Below are positions 18,322-26,795 of a stretch of 64,000 bases of DNA, piece after piece. The position numbers and the translations under genes are program-made. Numbering within the stretch: the first letter of the stretch is position 1; each line of letters begins with the position of its first letter. Origin of the DNA: ZC4RG30 sp046047615 (GTDB lineage: Bacteria > Pseudomonadota > Gammaproteobacteria > Steroidobacterales > Steroidobacteraceae); contig JBJOHO010000050.1 of NCBI GenBank assembly GCA_046047615.1, positions 5,698 through 69,697 of the forward strand, given 5' to 3'. Below the pieces are notes generated by a model. It ran no database searches. It was given only the letters and a program-made list of their open reading frames with translations, and had not been told where the DNA came from.

Positions 18322-18338
18322 GGCCCTAGGATGCCCGA

Positions 18339-19031
18339 TCAGGGCGCCGTGCGGGCCTGCTCCAGCGCAACCAGGTAATCCACCAGCTGCATCATTTCGT
18401 CGAAACTGCGCACACGGGCGGTGCGGTAGCGGCCGTTGACGACGAAAGAGGGCGTGCCGGGGATCGCCCAGCGGCGGATGTCCTCGTCCGACCGGCGCAT
18501 CGCCGCGTCGATGTCCGCCGCGCGCGCGCGCGCCACGAAGGCCTCTGCACTGAGCCCCGGTTCACGCCGCGCGTAGAACCGCGCCAGGTCTTCAATGGTG
18601 GGCTGCGGCTGTGCCAGACGTCGCGTCACCGGGTCGATCACGCGGATCTCGCCACTGCGCCAGACCGCCTCGAACAGGGCCTGGTGGTGTTTGGCCGCGA
18701 TGCCCAAGGCCTCGGCCGCCAGCCACGCCCGCTGGAACACCGGCCAGGATTCGGCGGTGTTGAAGGACGCGTGGACGTAGCGCAGGTCGACGCCTTCCGG
18801 CAAACCTGCCTTCAGGCGGTCAACGAAGGGTTGTGCCTGGTAGCAGAACGGGCAGCCGTAGGAAAACACCTCGACCACCTCGACGCGACCGGCGGCCCCC
18901 TGCGTGGGCACCTCCTCGGCCAGCCGCTCGTAGTGCAGGCCCTCCTGCCAGGCCGTCTGTGCCACGGCCAGCGGCGCGACGGACAGCCCCACCAGGAGCG
19001 GAAGCATCTGCAACATCCGGCGGCGGTTCAT
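18339..19031 (-). CDS. dsbA: Thiol:disulfide interchange protein DsbA-like
   Basis: Periplasmic oxidoreductase of 230 residues with a signal peptide (MNRRRMLQMLPLLVGLSVAP, cleavage near AVAQT). The thioredoxin-fold active site reads YGCPFCYQ, so the CXXC dipeptide is Pro-Phe instead of the Pro-His of classical DsbA. The cis-proline loop is IPGTPSFVVNGRYR. Length, the inserted helical domain and the VEVVEVFSYGCPFC start all fit DsbA more than DsbC or DsbG. The Phe replaces the His known to destabilise the DsbA disulfide, so the protein may be a weaker oxidant. It is situated 16 bases after ctaB. Confidence 0.88.
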   Translation of the reverse strand: MNRRRMLQMLPLLVGLSVAPLAVAQTAWQEGLHYERLAEEVPTQGAAGRVEVVEVFSYGCPFCYQAQPFVDRLKAGLPEGVDLRYVHASFNTAESWPVFQRAWLAAEALGIAAKHHQALFEAVWRSGEIRVIDPVTRRLAQPQPTIEDLARFYARREPGLSAEAFVARARAADIDAAMRRSDEDIRRWAIPGTPSFVVNGRYRTARVRSFDEMMQLVDYLVALEQARTAP

Positions 19032-19047
19032 CGCGACGGCTCCCGGT

Positions 19048-20010
19048 TCAGCCGGCCCACTGCGTGGTCGGCAGGTAGTGGTCCACCAGCAGCGCGAGGA
19101 ACAGCCACATGAGGTACTGCACCGAATAACGGAACAGCTTCATCGGCATGTCCTGGCGCGCGGTGAACTTGAGGACGAGCGCGTAGTAGACGAAGACCGC
19201 GTCGAGGACCACGGCAGCGCCGAGGTAGACCAGCCCGCTCATGCCGGTGAGCCAGGGCAGCAGCGTGACCAGCACCATGATCACCGTGTAGAGCATGACG
19301 TGCAGCCGCGTGAACTCGACGCCGTGGGTGACCGGCAGCATGGGGATGCCGACCTTTGCGTAGTCGTCGCGGCGCGCGATGGCGAGCGCCCAGAAATGCG
19401 GCGGCGTCCAGGCGAAGATGATCAGGAACAGCAGCAGCGCATGCGGGTCGATGGTGTTGGTCACGGCCGCCCAGCCCAGCACGGGCGGCGCGGCACCTGC
19501 GGCGCCCCCGATGACGATGTTCTGCGGCGTGGCCCGCTTGAGCCAGACCGTGTAGACCAGTGCGTAGCCGATCAGCGAGGCGAAGGTGAGCACCGCGGTC
19601 AGCACGTTCACGAAGCCGGCCAGCACCACCATCGACACCACGCCCAGCAGCACCGCAAAGCGCAGGGCGTCGCGGTCCGTCAGCCCCCCGGTCGGCAGGG
19701 GGCGCGATCGCGTGCGCATCATGCGGGCGTCGATCCGCTGGTCGACCAGCTGGTTCAGCGTGGCGGCTGATGCTGCCGCAAGGCCAATGCCGAGATTTCC
19801 CAGCACCAGCGCGTCCAGTGGCGGCAGCCCCGGTGCCGCCAGCAAGGTGCCGACGATCGACGTCAGCACGATGAGCGCCACGACCTTCGGCTTGGTCAGC
19901 TCAAGGTAGAGGCGCCAGCGGGCCGGCGTGACGGCGGCAAGGGGAGGAGACTCGGGAGTGGCCACGGCGGTTGCACGGTGAAGGGCCACATAGCCTAGCA
20001 GATCGGCCAC
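19048..20010 (-). CDS. ctaB: Protoheme IX farnesyltransferase (heme O synthase)
   Basis: UbiA-superfamily integral membrane enzyme that farnesylates protoheme to heme O, the precursor of heme A for the cytochrome oxidase encoded at 25.9-30 kb. Signatures: ELTKPKVVALIVLT, the metal/diphosphate motif NQLVDQRIDARMMRTRSRPLP region (NxxxDxxxDxxMxRT), and WTPPHFWALAI with RRDDYAKVGIPMLP. At 320 residues it is slightly long; the ATG used overlaps comF by 16 bases, and a GTG seven codons later would remove most of that overlap. It is separated from ctaA, its usual neighbour, by about 11.6 kb. Confidence 0.94.
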   Translation of the reverse strand: MADLLGYVALHRATAVATPESPPLAAVTPARWRLYLELTKPKVVALIVLTSIVGTLLAAPGLPPLDALVLGNLGIGLAAASAATLNQLVDQRIDARMMRTRSRPLPTGGLTDRDALRFAVLLGVVSMVVLAGFVNVLTAVLTFASLIGYALVYTVWLKRATPQNIVIGGAAGAAPPVLGWAAVTNTIDPHALLLFLIIFAWTPPHFWALAIARRDDYAKVGIPMLPVTHGVEFTRLHVMLYTVIMVLVTLLPWLTGMSGLVYLGAAVVLDAVFVYYALVLKFTARQDMPMKLFRYSVQYLMWLFLALLVDHYLPTTQWAG

Positions 20011-20747
20011 GACGGCCAGCGGCAGGTCAGGGCGGCGACGGGCGTGCCGGGCAGTGTCCGTGCGACCGTCCAGACCTCCACCGGCCCGGCGCCGTCCGCC
20101 TTGAGAGCCTTCACCACCGCCCGCAGCGTGCTGCCCGTGGTCAGCACGTCGTCGACCACCGCGACGGGGCAGCCGCGCCAGCGGCCCAGTTCGGCTGCAA
20201 ACGCCTGCTCGAGGTTTGCTGCGCGGTCCGTGGCACCCAGCCCGGACTGCGCGGCCGTGTGCCGCAGCCGTTGCAGCAGGCCGGTCCGCACGGGCCGCGC
20301 CAGCACCCGGCCCGCCTGCCGGGCCAGCAGTTCCGCCTGGTTGTAGCCGCGCTCCGCCAGCCGCAGCGGGTGCAGGGGGACTGGGAGGATCTGCAGGTCG
20401 GGCGCCGCGGCCCCCTGGGCCTGCCGTGCCTCGCCGAGCAGCTGTCCCAGCACCCGCCCCGCGGGAATCGCCCCCGCGAACTTCAGGTCGCGGACCAGGG
20501 TGGCCAAAGGTTCAGCGTAGGCCCAGGGGGCCAGTGTGCACTGCGCCCCGGCCAGTGGGTCGTGCAGCCACGGGGAATCCAGCCAAGGCAAGGCTTCCTC
20601 GCAGTCCGGGCACAGATCCACAGCCCGACCGCTGTCATCCAGCCGGCCGTCGCCGTCACAGAGCAGACAGACCGGAGGCGCCGCGAGTAGTGTCATGCGG
20701 CGACGCAGCGTGGTCAGAAAACGATCAAGCGTCGACCGATATGCCAT
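19995..20747 (-). CDS. comF: ComF family phosphoribosyltransferase-like protein
   Basis: About 250 residues. An N-terminal zinc-finger pair (CLLCDGDG and CPDCEEALPW) is followed by a helical part and a PRTase-fold core: ILPVPLHPLRLAERGYNQAE and the PRPP-type loop VAVVDDVLTTGSTLRAVVKAL. ComF/GntX relatives take part in DNA uptake or have unknown roles. It is divergent from bioB with 97 bases between the starts, an arrangement seen near biotin genes in other gammaproteobacteria. The ATG at 20747 was chosen by its position; a second ATG at 20696 is also possible, since neither has a good ribosome binding site. Confidence 0.87.
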   Translation of the reverse strand: MAYRSTLDRFLTTLRRRMTLLAAPPVCLLCDGDGRLDDSGRAVDLCPDCEEALPWLDSPWLHDPLAGAQCTLAPWAYAEPLATLVRDLKFAGAIPAGRVLGQLLGEARQAQGAAAPDLQILPVPLHPLRLAERGYNQAELLARQAGRVLARPVRTGLLQRLRHTAAQSGLGATDRAANLEQAFAAELGRWRGCPVAVVDDVLTTGSTLRAVVKALKADGAGPVEVWTVARTLPGTPVAALTCRWPSWPIC

Positions 20748-20844
20748 GTGCAGGTTGACAGCGCGTGGAAGCGTCCCGACCATCCTGCGCGTCCTGCGGC
20801 CCTGCCGGCCGTTCCTTTGGTGGCCTTTTCCGGGATATCCCTCC

Positions 20845-21861
20845 ATGAATGCCGTAGTCCAGGAACACAGCACCAGTACGTCCCCTCTGACGCGCCATGA
20901 CTGGCGACTGGACGAAGTGCTGGCGCTGTTCGACCAGCCGTTCATGGACCTGCTGTTCCGGGCCCAGCAGGTGCACCGGGCGCACCATGCGCCAAACCGC
21001 GTACAAATGAGCGCGCTGCTCTCGATCAAGACGGGCGGCTGCCCCGAAGACTGCGCCTACTGCCCGCAGAGCGTGCACTACGAGACCGGCGTGGCGCGCG
21101 AGGACCTGATGAGCGTGGAGGCCGTGGTCGATGCGGCGCGGCAGGCGCAGGCGGCCGGCGCCACGCGCTTCTGCATGGGAGCGGCCTACCGCTCGCCGAA
21201 GAAGAAGGATATCGAACGCATCGCCACCATGATCCGCGAGGTGAAGGCGCTGGGTCTCGAGACCTGCGCCACGCTGGGCATGCTGTCGCCGGAGCAGGCG
21301 CAGGAACTCAGCGAGGCCGGCCTGCACTACTACAACCACAATGTCGACAGTTCGCCCGAGTACTACGAGCGCATCATCAGCACCCGCAGCTACCAGCACC
21401 GCCTGGACACGCTGCAGGCCGTGCGCGAGGCGGGCCTCAAGGTGTGCAGCGGCGGCATCGTCGGCATGGGCGAGACGCGCGCGGACCGCGCCGGCATGCT
21501 GGTCACGCTGGCCAACCTGCCCGAACACCCGCAGAGCGTGCCGATAAACCAGTTGGTCCAGGTGCAGGGCACGCCGCTGGCCGGCACGCAGCGGGCCGAC
21601 CACTTCGAGTTCATCCGCACCATCGCGGTGGCCCGGATCCTCATGCCGGCGTCCCAGGTCCGCTTGTCTGCCGGCCGCCAGGAGATGTCCGACGAGGCCC
21701 AGGCGCTGGCCTTCATGGCCGGTGCCAACTCCATTTTCTACGGCGAGAAGTTGCTGACCACGGGCAACCCGGACGTCGAGCGCGACCGGGCGCTGCTGGC
21801 CCGCTTGCAGATCGAGCCCGAAACCCAGCAGCAGACCCTGTCCCGCAGCGGCTGCTGCTGA
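20845..21861 (+). CDS. bioB: Biotin synthase BioB
   Basis: Radical-SAM enzyme that inserts sulfur into dethiobiotin, the last step of biotin synthesis. It has 338 residues. The SAM cluster motif CPEDCAYCPQS (CxxxCxxC) is present. FCMGAAYRSPKKKD, HNVDSSPEYY and the C-terminal GANSIFYGEKLLTTGNP are family signatures for the [2Fe-2S] cluster and substrate sites. The ATG at 20845 is chosen because the conserved protein begins here; in-frame sequence upstream overlaps the divergent comF gene. It is the first gene of the bio operon. Confidence 0.97.
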   Translation: MNAVVQEHSTSTSPLTRHDWRLDEVLALFDQPFMDLLFRAQQVHRAHHAPNRVQMSALLSIKTGGCPEDCAYCPQSVHYETGVAREDLMSVEAVVDAARQAQAAGATRFCMGAAYRSPKKKDIERIATMIREVKALGLETCATLGMLSPEQAQELSEAGLHYYNHNVDSSPEYYERIISTRSYQHRLDTLQAVREAGLKVCSGGIVGMGETRADRAGMLVTLANLPEHPQSVPINQLVQVQGTPLAGTQRADHFEFIRTIAVARILMPASQVRLSAGRQEMSDEAQALAFMAGANSIFYGEKLLTTGNPDVERDRALLARLQIEPETQQQTLSRSGCC

Positions 21862-21871
21862 CGGGCGCGCC

Positions 21872-23062
21872 TTGCGACGCGCCCCGTCGGCGGCGCGCGA
21901 GGCGCTGCAGGAACTGGAGGGCCGCGCACTGCGCCGGCGGCGTCGCTGCGTGCAGGGATTCACCCGGCCGGGCCTGTCCACGCACGTGATCGTTGACGGT
22001 CGCGCCAGCCTGAACTTCTGCAGCAACGATTATCTCGGTCTGGCCCGCGATCCCCGGCTCGCCGAGGCCATGGGCCGAGCCGCCGCAGCCAGCGGCAGCG
22101 GCAGCGGCGCCGCGCATCTGGTCACCGGTCACGGCGCCGAACACCATGCCCTGGAAGAGGAACTCGCTGCGTTCACGGGCCGCGAGGCGGCGTTGCTGTT
22201 CTCCACCGGCTACATGGCGAACCTGGGCGCCCTCACGGCCTTGGCCGGCCGCGGCGAGGGGGTGCTGCAGGATCGGCTCAACCACGCCTCGCTGCTGGAT
22301 GCCGCGCGTCTCGCCGGCGCCGACCTGCAGCGTTACGCGCATCTGTGTGTGGGCGATGCAGCGCAGCGCCTCGAGGCCGCCGGCGGGCGCTGCACGGTGC
22401 TGGCGACGGACGGCGTCTTCAGCATGGATGGCGATCTTGCTCCGTTGCCGCAACTGGCTGGTCTCGCACGCGACCACGCCGCCTGGTTCGTCGTCGATGA
22501 TGCCCACGGCCTCGGCGTGCTGGGTCCCGGGGGGCGTGGCAGCGTCCTGGCCGCAGGGCTCGATGAGGCGGCGGTTCCGCTGCTGGTAGGCACGCTGGGC
22601 AAGTCCTTCGGCAGTTTCGGTGCCTTTGTCGCCGGTCCGGCGGACCTGGTCGAGCTGGTGATGCAGCGGGCCCGCAGCTACATCTACACCACGGCGCTGC
22701 CGCCGCCGGTGGCCGCTGCCACGCGCGCGGCCCTGCGTATCGCGGAGGCGGAGTCCTGGCGGCGCCAGGTCCTTGCACAGCACGTCGCGGCATTCCGCAG
22801 CGGCGCCCGCGAACGCGGTCTCGCCCTGGGGGACTCCACGACCCCGATCCAGCCGCTCCTCGTCGGCGATGCCGCCTTGGCCTTGCAGGCCAGCCAGCGC
22901 CTGTTCGAGGCCGGCTATTGGGTCGCCGCCATCCGCCCCCCAACGGTTCCGGCCGGCACGGCGCGGCTGCGCGTGACCCTGACGGCAGGCCACACCACGG
23001 CCGAAGTGGAAGGGCTGCTCGATGCCCTGGTCCGCGTGCTGCCGCCCCGGGAGCCTTCGTGA
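21872..23062 (+). CDS. bioF: 8-amino-7-oxononanoate synthase BioF
   Basis: PLP enzyme that condenses pimeloyl-ACP and alanine. It has 396 residues with the proposed TTG start, 10 bases after bioB; no ATG or GTG lies near enough to keep the N-terminal helix (REALQELEGRALRRRRR). Signatures: NFCSNDYLGLA, SGSGAAHLVTGH, LFSTGYMANLGAL, the aspartate in VDDAHGLGVLG and the PLP lysine in GTLGKSFGSFG. The TTG start has no strong ribosome binding site, so translation probably depends on coupling to bioB. Confidence 0.95.
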   Translation: MRRAPSAAREALQELEGRALRRRRRCVQGFTRPGLSTHVIVDGRASLNFCSNDYLGLARDPRLAEAMGRAAAASGSGSGAAHLVTGHGAEHHALEEELAAFTGREAALLFSTGYMANLGALTALAGRGEGVLQDRLNHASLLDAARLAGADLQRYAHLCVGDAAQRLEAAGGRCTVLATDGVFSMDGDLAPLPQLAGLARDHAAWFVVDDAHGLGVLGPGGRGSVLAAGLDEAAVPLLVGTLGKSFGSFGAFVAGPADLVELVMQRARSYIYTTALPPPVAAATRAALRIAEAESWRRQVLAQHVAAFRSGARERGLALGDSTTPIQPLLVGDAALALQASQRLFEAGYWVAAIRPPTVPAGTARLRVTLTAGHTTAEVEGLLDALVRVLPPREPS

Positions 23063-23835
23063 CGGGCCTGTACGTCGAGCGCCTCGGGGCTGGTGGATTG
23101 CCGTTGGTCTGCCTGCACGGCTGGGGCATGAACCTGCGGGTGTTCGATGCGCTGCGCGACCGGCTGGCGCCCCAGCGCGAGGTCATGCTGGTCGACCTGC
23201 CGGGCCATGGTGCCAGCGACTGGCAGGCCAGTGACGAGGCCTTCGAGGCGCAGTGCGCGCGCATTGCCGCGGTGCTGCCGCCGCGCTGCGCCGTGCTCGG
23301 GTGGTCGCTGGGGGCGCAGATGGCCCTCTGGCTGGCCCACCAGCAGCCCTCGCGCGTGCAACGCCTGGTGGTTGTCGCCGGCACACCGCGTTTTGTCAGT
23401 GACGAGGAGTGGCCGCATGGTGTGGCGCCGGCGGTCATGCACCGGTTCGCCGTGCAGCTGGAGTCCGACTGGCAAGCCACGGTGCAGGAATTCCTGCAGC
23501 TGCAGCTGCGCGGCAGCCGCGAGGCCGGTCCCGCCTTGCGGTGGTTGCAGGACGCGCTGGCCCGCCACGGCGCCGCGTCCCGGCCGGCACTGGGCGCCGG
23601 GCTCCGCTTCCTGCGCGACAACGACCTGCGGCACCTGTGCGCGGCAATCGCGCAGCCGAGCCTTGTCGTGGCCGGCCAGCACGACCGCATCACGCCAGCC
23701 GCCGCCGCGGGTTGGCTGGCGCTGAACGTCGGGCAGGGACGGCATGTCGAGATCCCGCGTGCCGGCCATGTGCCCCAGCTGTCCCATGTCGAGACGCTCT
23801 GCGATGCGCTCGAGGAGTTCCTCGCCGATGCCTGA
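23059..23835 (+). CDS. bioH: Pimeloyl-ACP methyl ester carboxylesterase BioH
   Basis: Alpha/beta hydrolase that frees pimeloyl-ACP from its methyl ester at the end of the BioC-dependent pathway. It has 258 residues from a GTG at 23059 that overlaps the bioF stop as GTGA. The oxyanion region is LVCLHGWGMNLRVF, the nucleophile Ser is in LGWSLGAQMAL, the acid Asp in VAGQHDRITP and the His in RAGHVPQLSH. Its position between bioF and bioC matches the operon order in many gammaproteobacteria, in contrast to the detached bioH of E. coli. Confidence 0.95.
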   Translation: MTGLYVERLGAGGLPLVCLHGWGMNLRVFDALRDRLAPQREVMLVDLPGHGASDWQASDEAFEAQCARIAAVLPPRCAVLGWSLGAQMALWLAHQQPSRVQRLVVVAGTPRFVSDEEWPHGVAPAVMHRFAVQLESDWQATVQEFLQLQLRGSREAGPALRWLQDALARHGAASRPALGAGLRFLRDNDLRHLCAAIAQPSLVVAGQHDRITPAAAAGWLALNVGQGRHVEIPRAGHVPQLSHVETLCDALEEFLADA

Positions 23836-24715
23836 CAACCTGCCCCGCAACGCCCGCCCGGTGGGCCGCGCGTTCAGCCGTGCAGCACCGACCTACGACG
23901 ACGTCGCCAGCCTGCAGCAGCAGGTCCGTGCGGGGCTGCTGGAACGGCTCGAGGTGCTGCCGGCGCGGCCGGCCGTGGTGCTGGACCTGGGTGCCGGCAC
24001 CGGCGGTGCCACGCGCGAGCTCAAGCGCCGCTACGGCCGCGCCACGGTTGTCGGCCTGGACCTGGCCACCGGCATGCTGCGGCAGTTGGCCGCCCGCAGT
24101 TGGCCGTGGCGCCGCCTGCACGCGGTACAGGCCGACGCCGCCGCGCTGCCTCTGGCCGCGGCCAGCGTGGATCTGGTCTTCAGCAACCTGATGCTGCAAT
24201 GGTGCCAGCCCCCGGATGCCGCACTGGCAGAGATCCGCCGCGTGCTGCGGCCGGGCGGGCTGCTGCTGCTCTCGAGCTTCGGTCCGGCCACCCTGCAGGA
24301 GCTGCGCCGTGCCTGGGCTGCGGTGGATGACGCCCCCCACGTCAACGAGTTCACCGATCTCCTCGACCTTGGCGCTGCCCTGCAGCGTGCCGGCTTCCAC
24401 GAGCCGGTGCTGGACGTGGACCGGGTGTGCCGCTTCGTGCCGGACTGGCGCACGCTGGCGCTGCAGCTGCGAGGCATGGGTGCCAACCACGTGCCCGGTC
24501 GCGCCCCGGGACTCGCGGGCCGGCAGCGGCTGCAGGCCATGCAGGCCGCCTACGAGTCGTTCCGGCAGCCGCAGGGGCTCCCGGTGAGCTGGGAGATCGT
24601 CAACGCCGTGGCATGGGCCCCGGCGGCCGCGGTGCGCCAGGAGCAACCCGGTGAACAGGTCTTCGGGCTGGACCAGCTGCGCCAGCGATTGCGGACGCGC
24701 AGACAGGAGCACTGA
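23828..24715 (+). CDS. bioC: Malonyl-ACP O-methyltransferase BioC
   Basis: SAM-dependent methyltransferase that caps malonyl-ACP so it can be elongated to the pimeloyl chain. It has 295 residues. The N-terminal FSRAAPTYDDVASLQQQV is typical of BioC, followed by SAM motif I (VLDLGAGTGGATREL) and VFSNLMLQWCQPPDAAL. The ATG at 23828 overlaps the last 8 bases of bioH and gives the normal N-terminus. The stop shares one base with the bioD start (TGATG). Confidence 0.95.
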   Translation: MPDNLPRNARPVGRAFSRAAPTYDDVASLQQQVRAGLLERLEVLPARPAVVLDLGAGTGGATRELKRRYGRATVVGLDLATGMLRQLAARSWPWRRLHAVQADAAALPLAAASVDLVFSNLMLQWCQPPDAALAEIRRVLRPGGLLLLSSFGPATLQELRRAWAAVDDAPHVNEFTDLLDLGAALQRAGFHEPVLDVDRVCRFVPDWRTLALQLRGMGANHVPGRAPGLAGRQRLQAMQAAYESFRQPQGLPVSWEIVNAVAWAPAAAVRQEQPGEQVFGLDQLRQRLRTRRQEH

Positions 24716-25392
24716 TGCAGCGCATCGAAGTCGACTGCAGCGTGTTCATCACCGGCACCGATACCGGCGTCGGCAAGACCCATGTGGCCGTGCAGCTGCT
24801 GCGGCAGCTGGCGCGCGAGGGTCGCCGGGTCGTCGGCATGAAGCCGGTGGCCGCCGGCGCACACCAGACCGTGGACGGCTGGCGCAACGAGGATGCACTG
24901 GCGTTGCTGGAGGCCAGCTCGGTCCCGTGCCACTACACGGAAGTCAATCCGGTCTGCCTGCCACGTGCCACCGCGCCCCATATTGCCGCCGCAGCCGACG
25001 GCCACCGGCTGGACGTGTCCGCGCTGACGGCAGCCTGGCAGGTGCTGGCAGACAAGGCCGAGGTGGTCGTCGTCGAGGGTGCCGGCGGCTGGTTCGTTCC
25101 GCTGGCGGAACCTGCCGTCCGCGGCGAGCGCGGCCCGACGCTGGCCGACCTGGCTGTCGCGCTGCGTTTGCCGGTGATGCTGGTCGTGGGCATCCGGCTG
25201 GGGGCACTGAACCACGCCCTGCTGACGGCCGCCGCGCTCCAGGCCAGCGGTCTGCCGGTGGCCGGCTGGGTCGCCAACCACTGCGAGCCGGATTTTCATG
25301 ACGCCGACGATTATGTCAGCGACCTGCAACGGCGCCTGCCATTTCCGTGCGTCGGCCGACTCGACTTCCAGCGTGCCGCCCGCGCATCATGA
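24715..25392 (+). CDS. bioD: Dethiobiotin synthetase BioD
   Basis: ATP-dependent carboxylase that closes the ureido ring of dethiobiotin, the substrate of BioB. It has 225 residues. The P-loop is FITGTDTGVGKTHVAV, followed by MKPVAAG and VVVEGAGGWFVPL, all diagnostic. Start and stop are fused to the neighbours (TGATG with bioC, ATGA with the DUF2244 gene), so the biotin genes are read as one coupled unit. Confidence 0.96.
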   Translation: MQRIEVDCSVFITGTDTGVGKTHVAVQLLRQLAREGRRVVGMKPVAAGAHQTVDGWRNEDALALLEASSVPCHYTEVNPVCLPRATAPHIAAAADGHRLDVSALTAAWQVLADKAEVVVVEGAGGWFVPLAEPAVRGERGPTLADLAVALRLPVMLVVGIRLGALNHALLTAAALQASGLPVAGWVANHCEPDFHDADDYVSDLQRRLPFPCVGRLDFQRAARAS

Positions 25393-25880
25393 CGGCTGCC
25401 ATGGAGACGACCATCGAGCTGGCGCCGCACAACGCACTGACGACCTCCCAGGCGCAACGGTTCTTCCTCGGGATCTGCGCCGGCAGCTTCCTGCTGGCGG
25501 GATCCCTCGCGATTCTGGGCTTCTGGCCCATCCTCGGTTTCGCCGGACTCGAGATGGCGGCTCTTGGATGGGCCCTCAAGCTCAGCCTCGACCGTCGCCA
25601 CCGGAAGCAGACGATTCTCATTACCGACGACCAGATCCGGGTCCTGTTTTCGAAAAAAGACGGCCCGCCGGACGCTGTGGTATTTCCGCGCCACTGGGCT
25701 CAGGTTAAACTCCGGCGCCCGCGCGTCCCGCGGCATCCGAGCCGATTGGTCATCGAATGTTCCGGGAAGGGGTGCGAGGTCGGCCAGTTCCTCACCGAGG
25801 ATGACCGGCAACGCGTCGCGCGGCGGCTGCAGGGCCTGGTCGGCAAGACCGGTGAATCCCCCCAGCTCCCGCCGGCATGA
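25389..25880 (+). CDS. DUF2244 family membrane protein
   Basis: Protein of 163 residues. The features are a short N-terminus, a hydrophobic hairpin at about residues 25-60 (FFLGICAGSFLLAGSLAILG and a second segment), then the soluble part with ILITDDQIRVLF and a C-terminal EVGQFLTEDDRQRVARRL, as in DUF2244 proteins. Members are often found next to cytochrome c oxidase genes, as here 36 bases before coxB. Function is not established; an oxidase assembly role is a guess from context. The ATG overlaps the bioD stop as ATGA, linking the biotin and oxidase genes. Confidence 0.8.
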   Translation: MTAAMETTIELAPHNALTTSQAQRFFLGICAGSFLLAGSLAILGFWPILGFAGLEMAALGWALKLSLDRRHRKQTILITDDQIRVLFSKKDGPPDAVVFPRHWAQVKLRRPRVPRHPSRLVIECSGKGCEVGQFLTEDDRQRVARRLQGLVGKTGESPQLPPA

Positions 25881-25916
25881 AGTCTGGACAGATCACAGGA
25901 AAGCCAAGGTCATCCG

Positions 25917-26759
25917 ATGTTCCGCAAAACAGGATTGCTGACTGCCGTCGCGGCATTGCTCGCCGCCCCTGCCGCCCGGGCGGATTGGGGTGCCCTGAAC
26001 ATGCCCAAGGGCGTCTCCACCATGTCCGGGGAGATCTACGACCTGCACATGCTCGTGCTGTGGTGGTGCGTGGCCATCGGCGCGTTCGTGTTCGGTTGGA
26101 TGATCCTGTCGCTCGTCAAATTCCGCAAATCCAAGGGTGCGGTGCCGGACACGACGATGGTGCACAGCACCCGGGCGGAGATCATCTGGACGGCCATCCC
26201 CGTGGTCATCCTCGTCCTCATGGCGGTGCCGGCAACCCGCACGCTGATCCACCTCGAAGACGCCACCAACACCGGCCTGACGGTGAAGGTCACGGCCTAC
26301 CAGTGGAAGTGGCAGTACGACTATCTCGACAAGGGCGTGAGCTTCTATTCCACGCTGTCGCGTGACAGTGACGCGGCGCGCCAGTTGCAGTCCGGCACCG
26401 ACCCTTCGTCGGTGCCCAACTACCTCCTTGAGGTCGACAAGCCCCTGGTCGTCCCGGTCGGCACCAAGGTGCGCCTGCTGCTGACGGCGAAGGATGTCAT
26501 CCATGCCTGGTGGGTGCCGGCGTTCGGCGTCAAGAAGGATGCGATCCCGGGCTTCGTCAACGAGGCGTGGTTCGAGGTCCAGGCCGACAAGCCCGGCACG
26601 TACCGCGGCCAGTGCGTCGAGCTCTGCGGTCGCGACCACGGCTTCATGCCGATCGTGGTCGAGGCGAAGACCCAGGCGGAATTCGATGCCTGGCTCGCCG
26701 CGCAGCGCGGCGCCACGCAGCAGCAGGCCGCCGCTCCAGCCGCCACCACGGCCGGCTGA
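25917..26759 (+). CDS. coxB: Cytochrome c oxidase subunit II
   Basis: CuA-bearing subunit that accepts electrons from cytochrome c, 280 residues. A signal peptide (MFRKTGLLTAVAALLAAP, cut near ARA) is followed by two membrane helices (about 40-65 and 85-105), the tryptophan-rich VTAYQWKWQYDY, and a periplasmic cupredoxin domain. The CuA ligands are complete: His in VIHAWWVP, then Cys, Glu, Cys, His and Met in GQCVELCGRDHGFMPI. There is no fused cytochrome c domain. An Ala/Gln-rich tail ends the protein. Confidence 0.96.
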   Translation: MFRKTGLLTAVAALLAAPAARADWGALNMPKGVSTMSGEIYDLHMLVLWWCVAIGAFVFGWMILSLVKFRKSKGAVPDTTMVHSTRAEIIWTAIPVVILVLMAVPATRTLIHLEDATNTGLTVKVTAYQWKWQYDYLDKGVSFYSTLSRDSDAARQLQSGTDPSSVPNYLLEVDKPLVVPVGTKVRLLLTAKDVIHAWWVPAFGVKKDAIPGFVNEAWFEVQADKPGTYRGQCVELCGRDHGFMPIVVEAKTQAEFDAWLAAQRGATQQQAAAPAATTAG

Positions 26760-26795
26760 GTCGGCATCAACAAAGTTCACGGACAGGTAGCAATC

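Noticed and set aside
20753..20760. GGTTGACA before bioB as half of a BirA operator or as a -35 box
   Set aside because: The matching half-site at the required spacing is absent, and no good -10 box lies 16-18 bases downstream of TTGACA.
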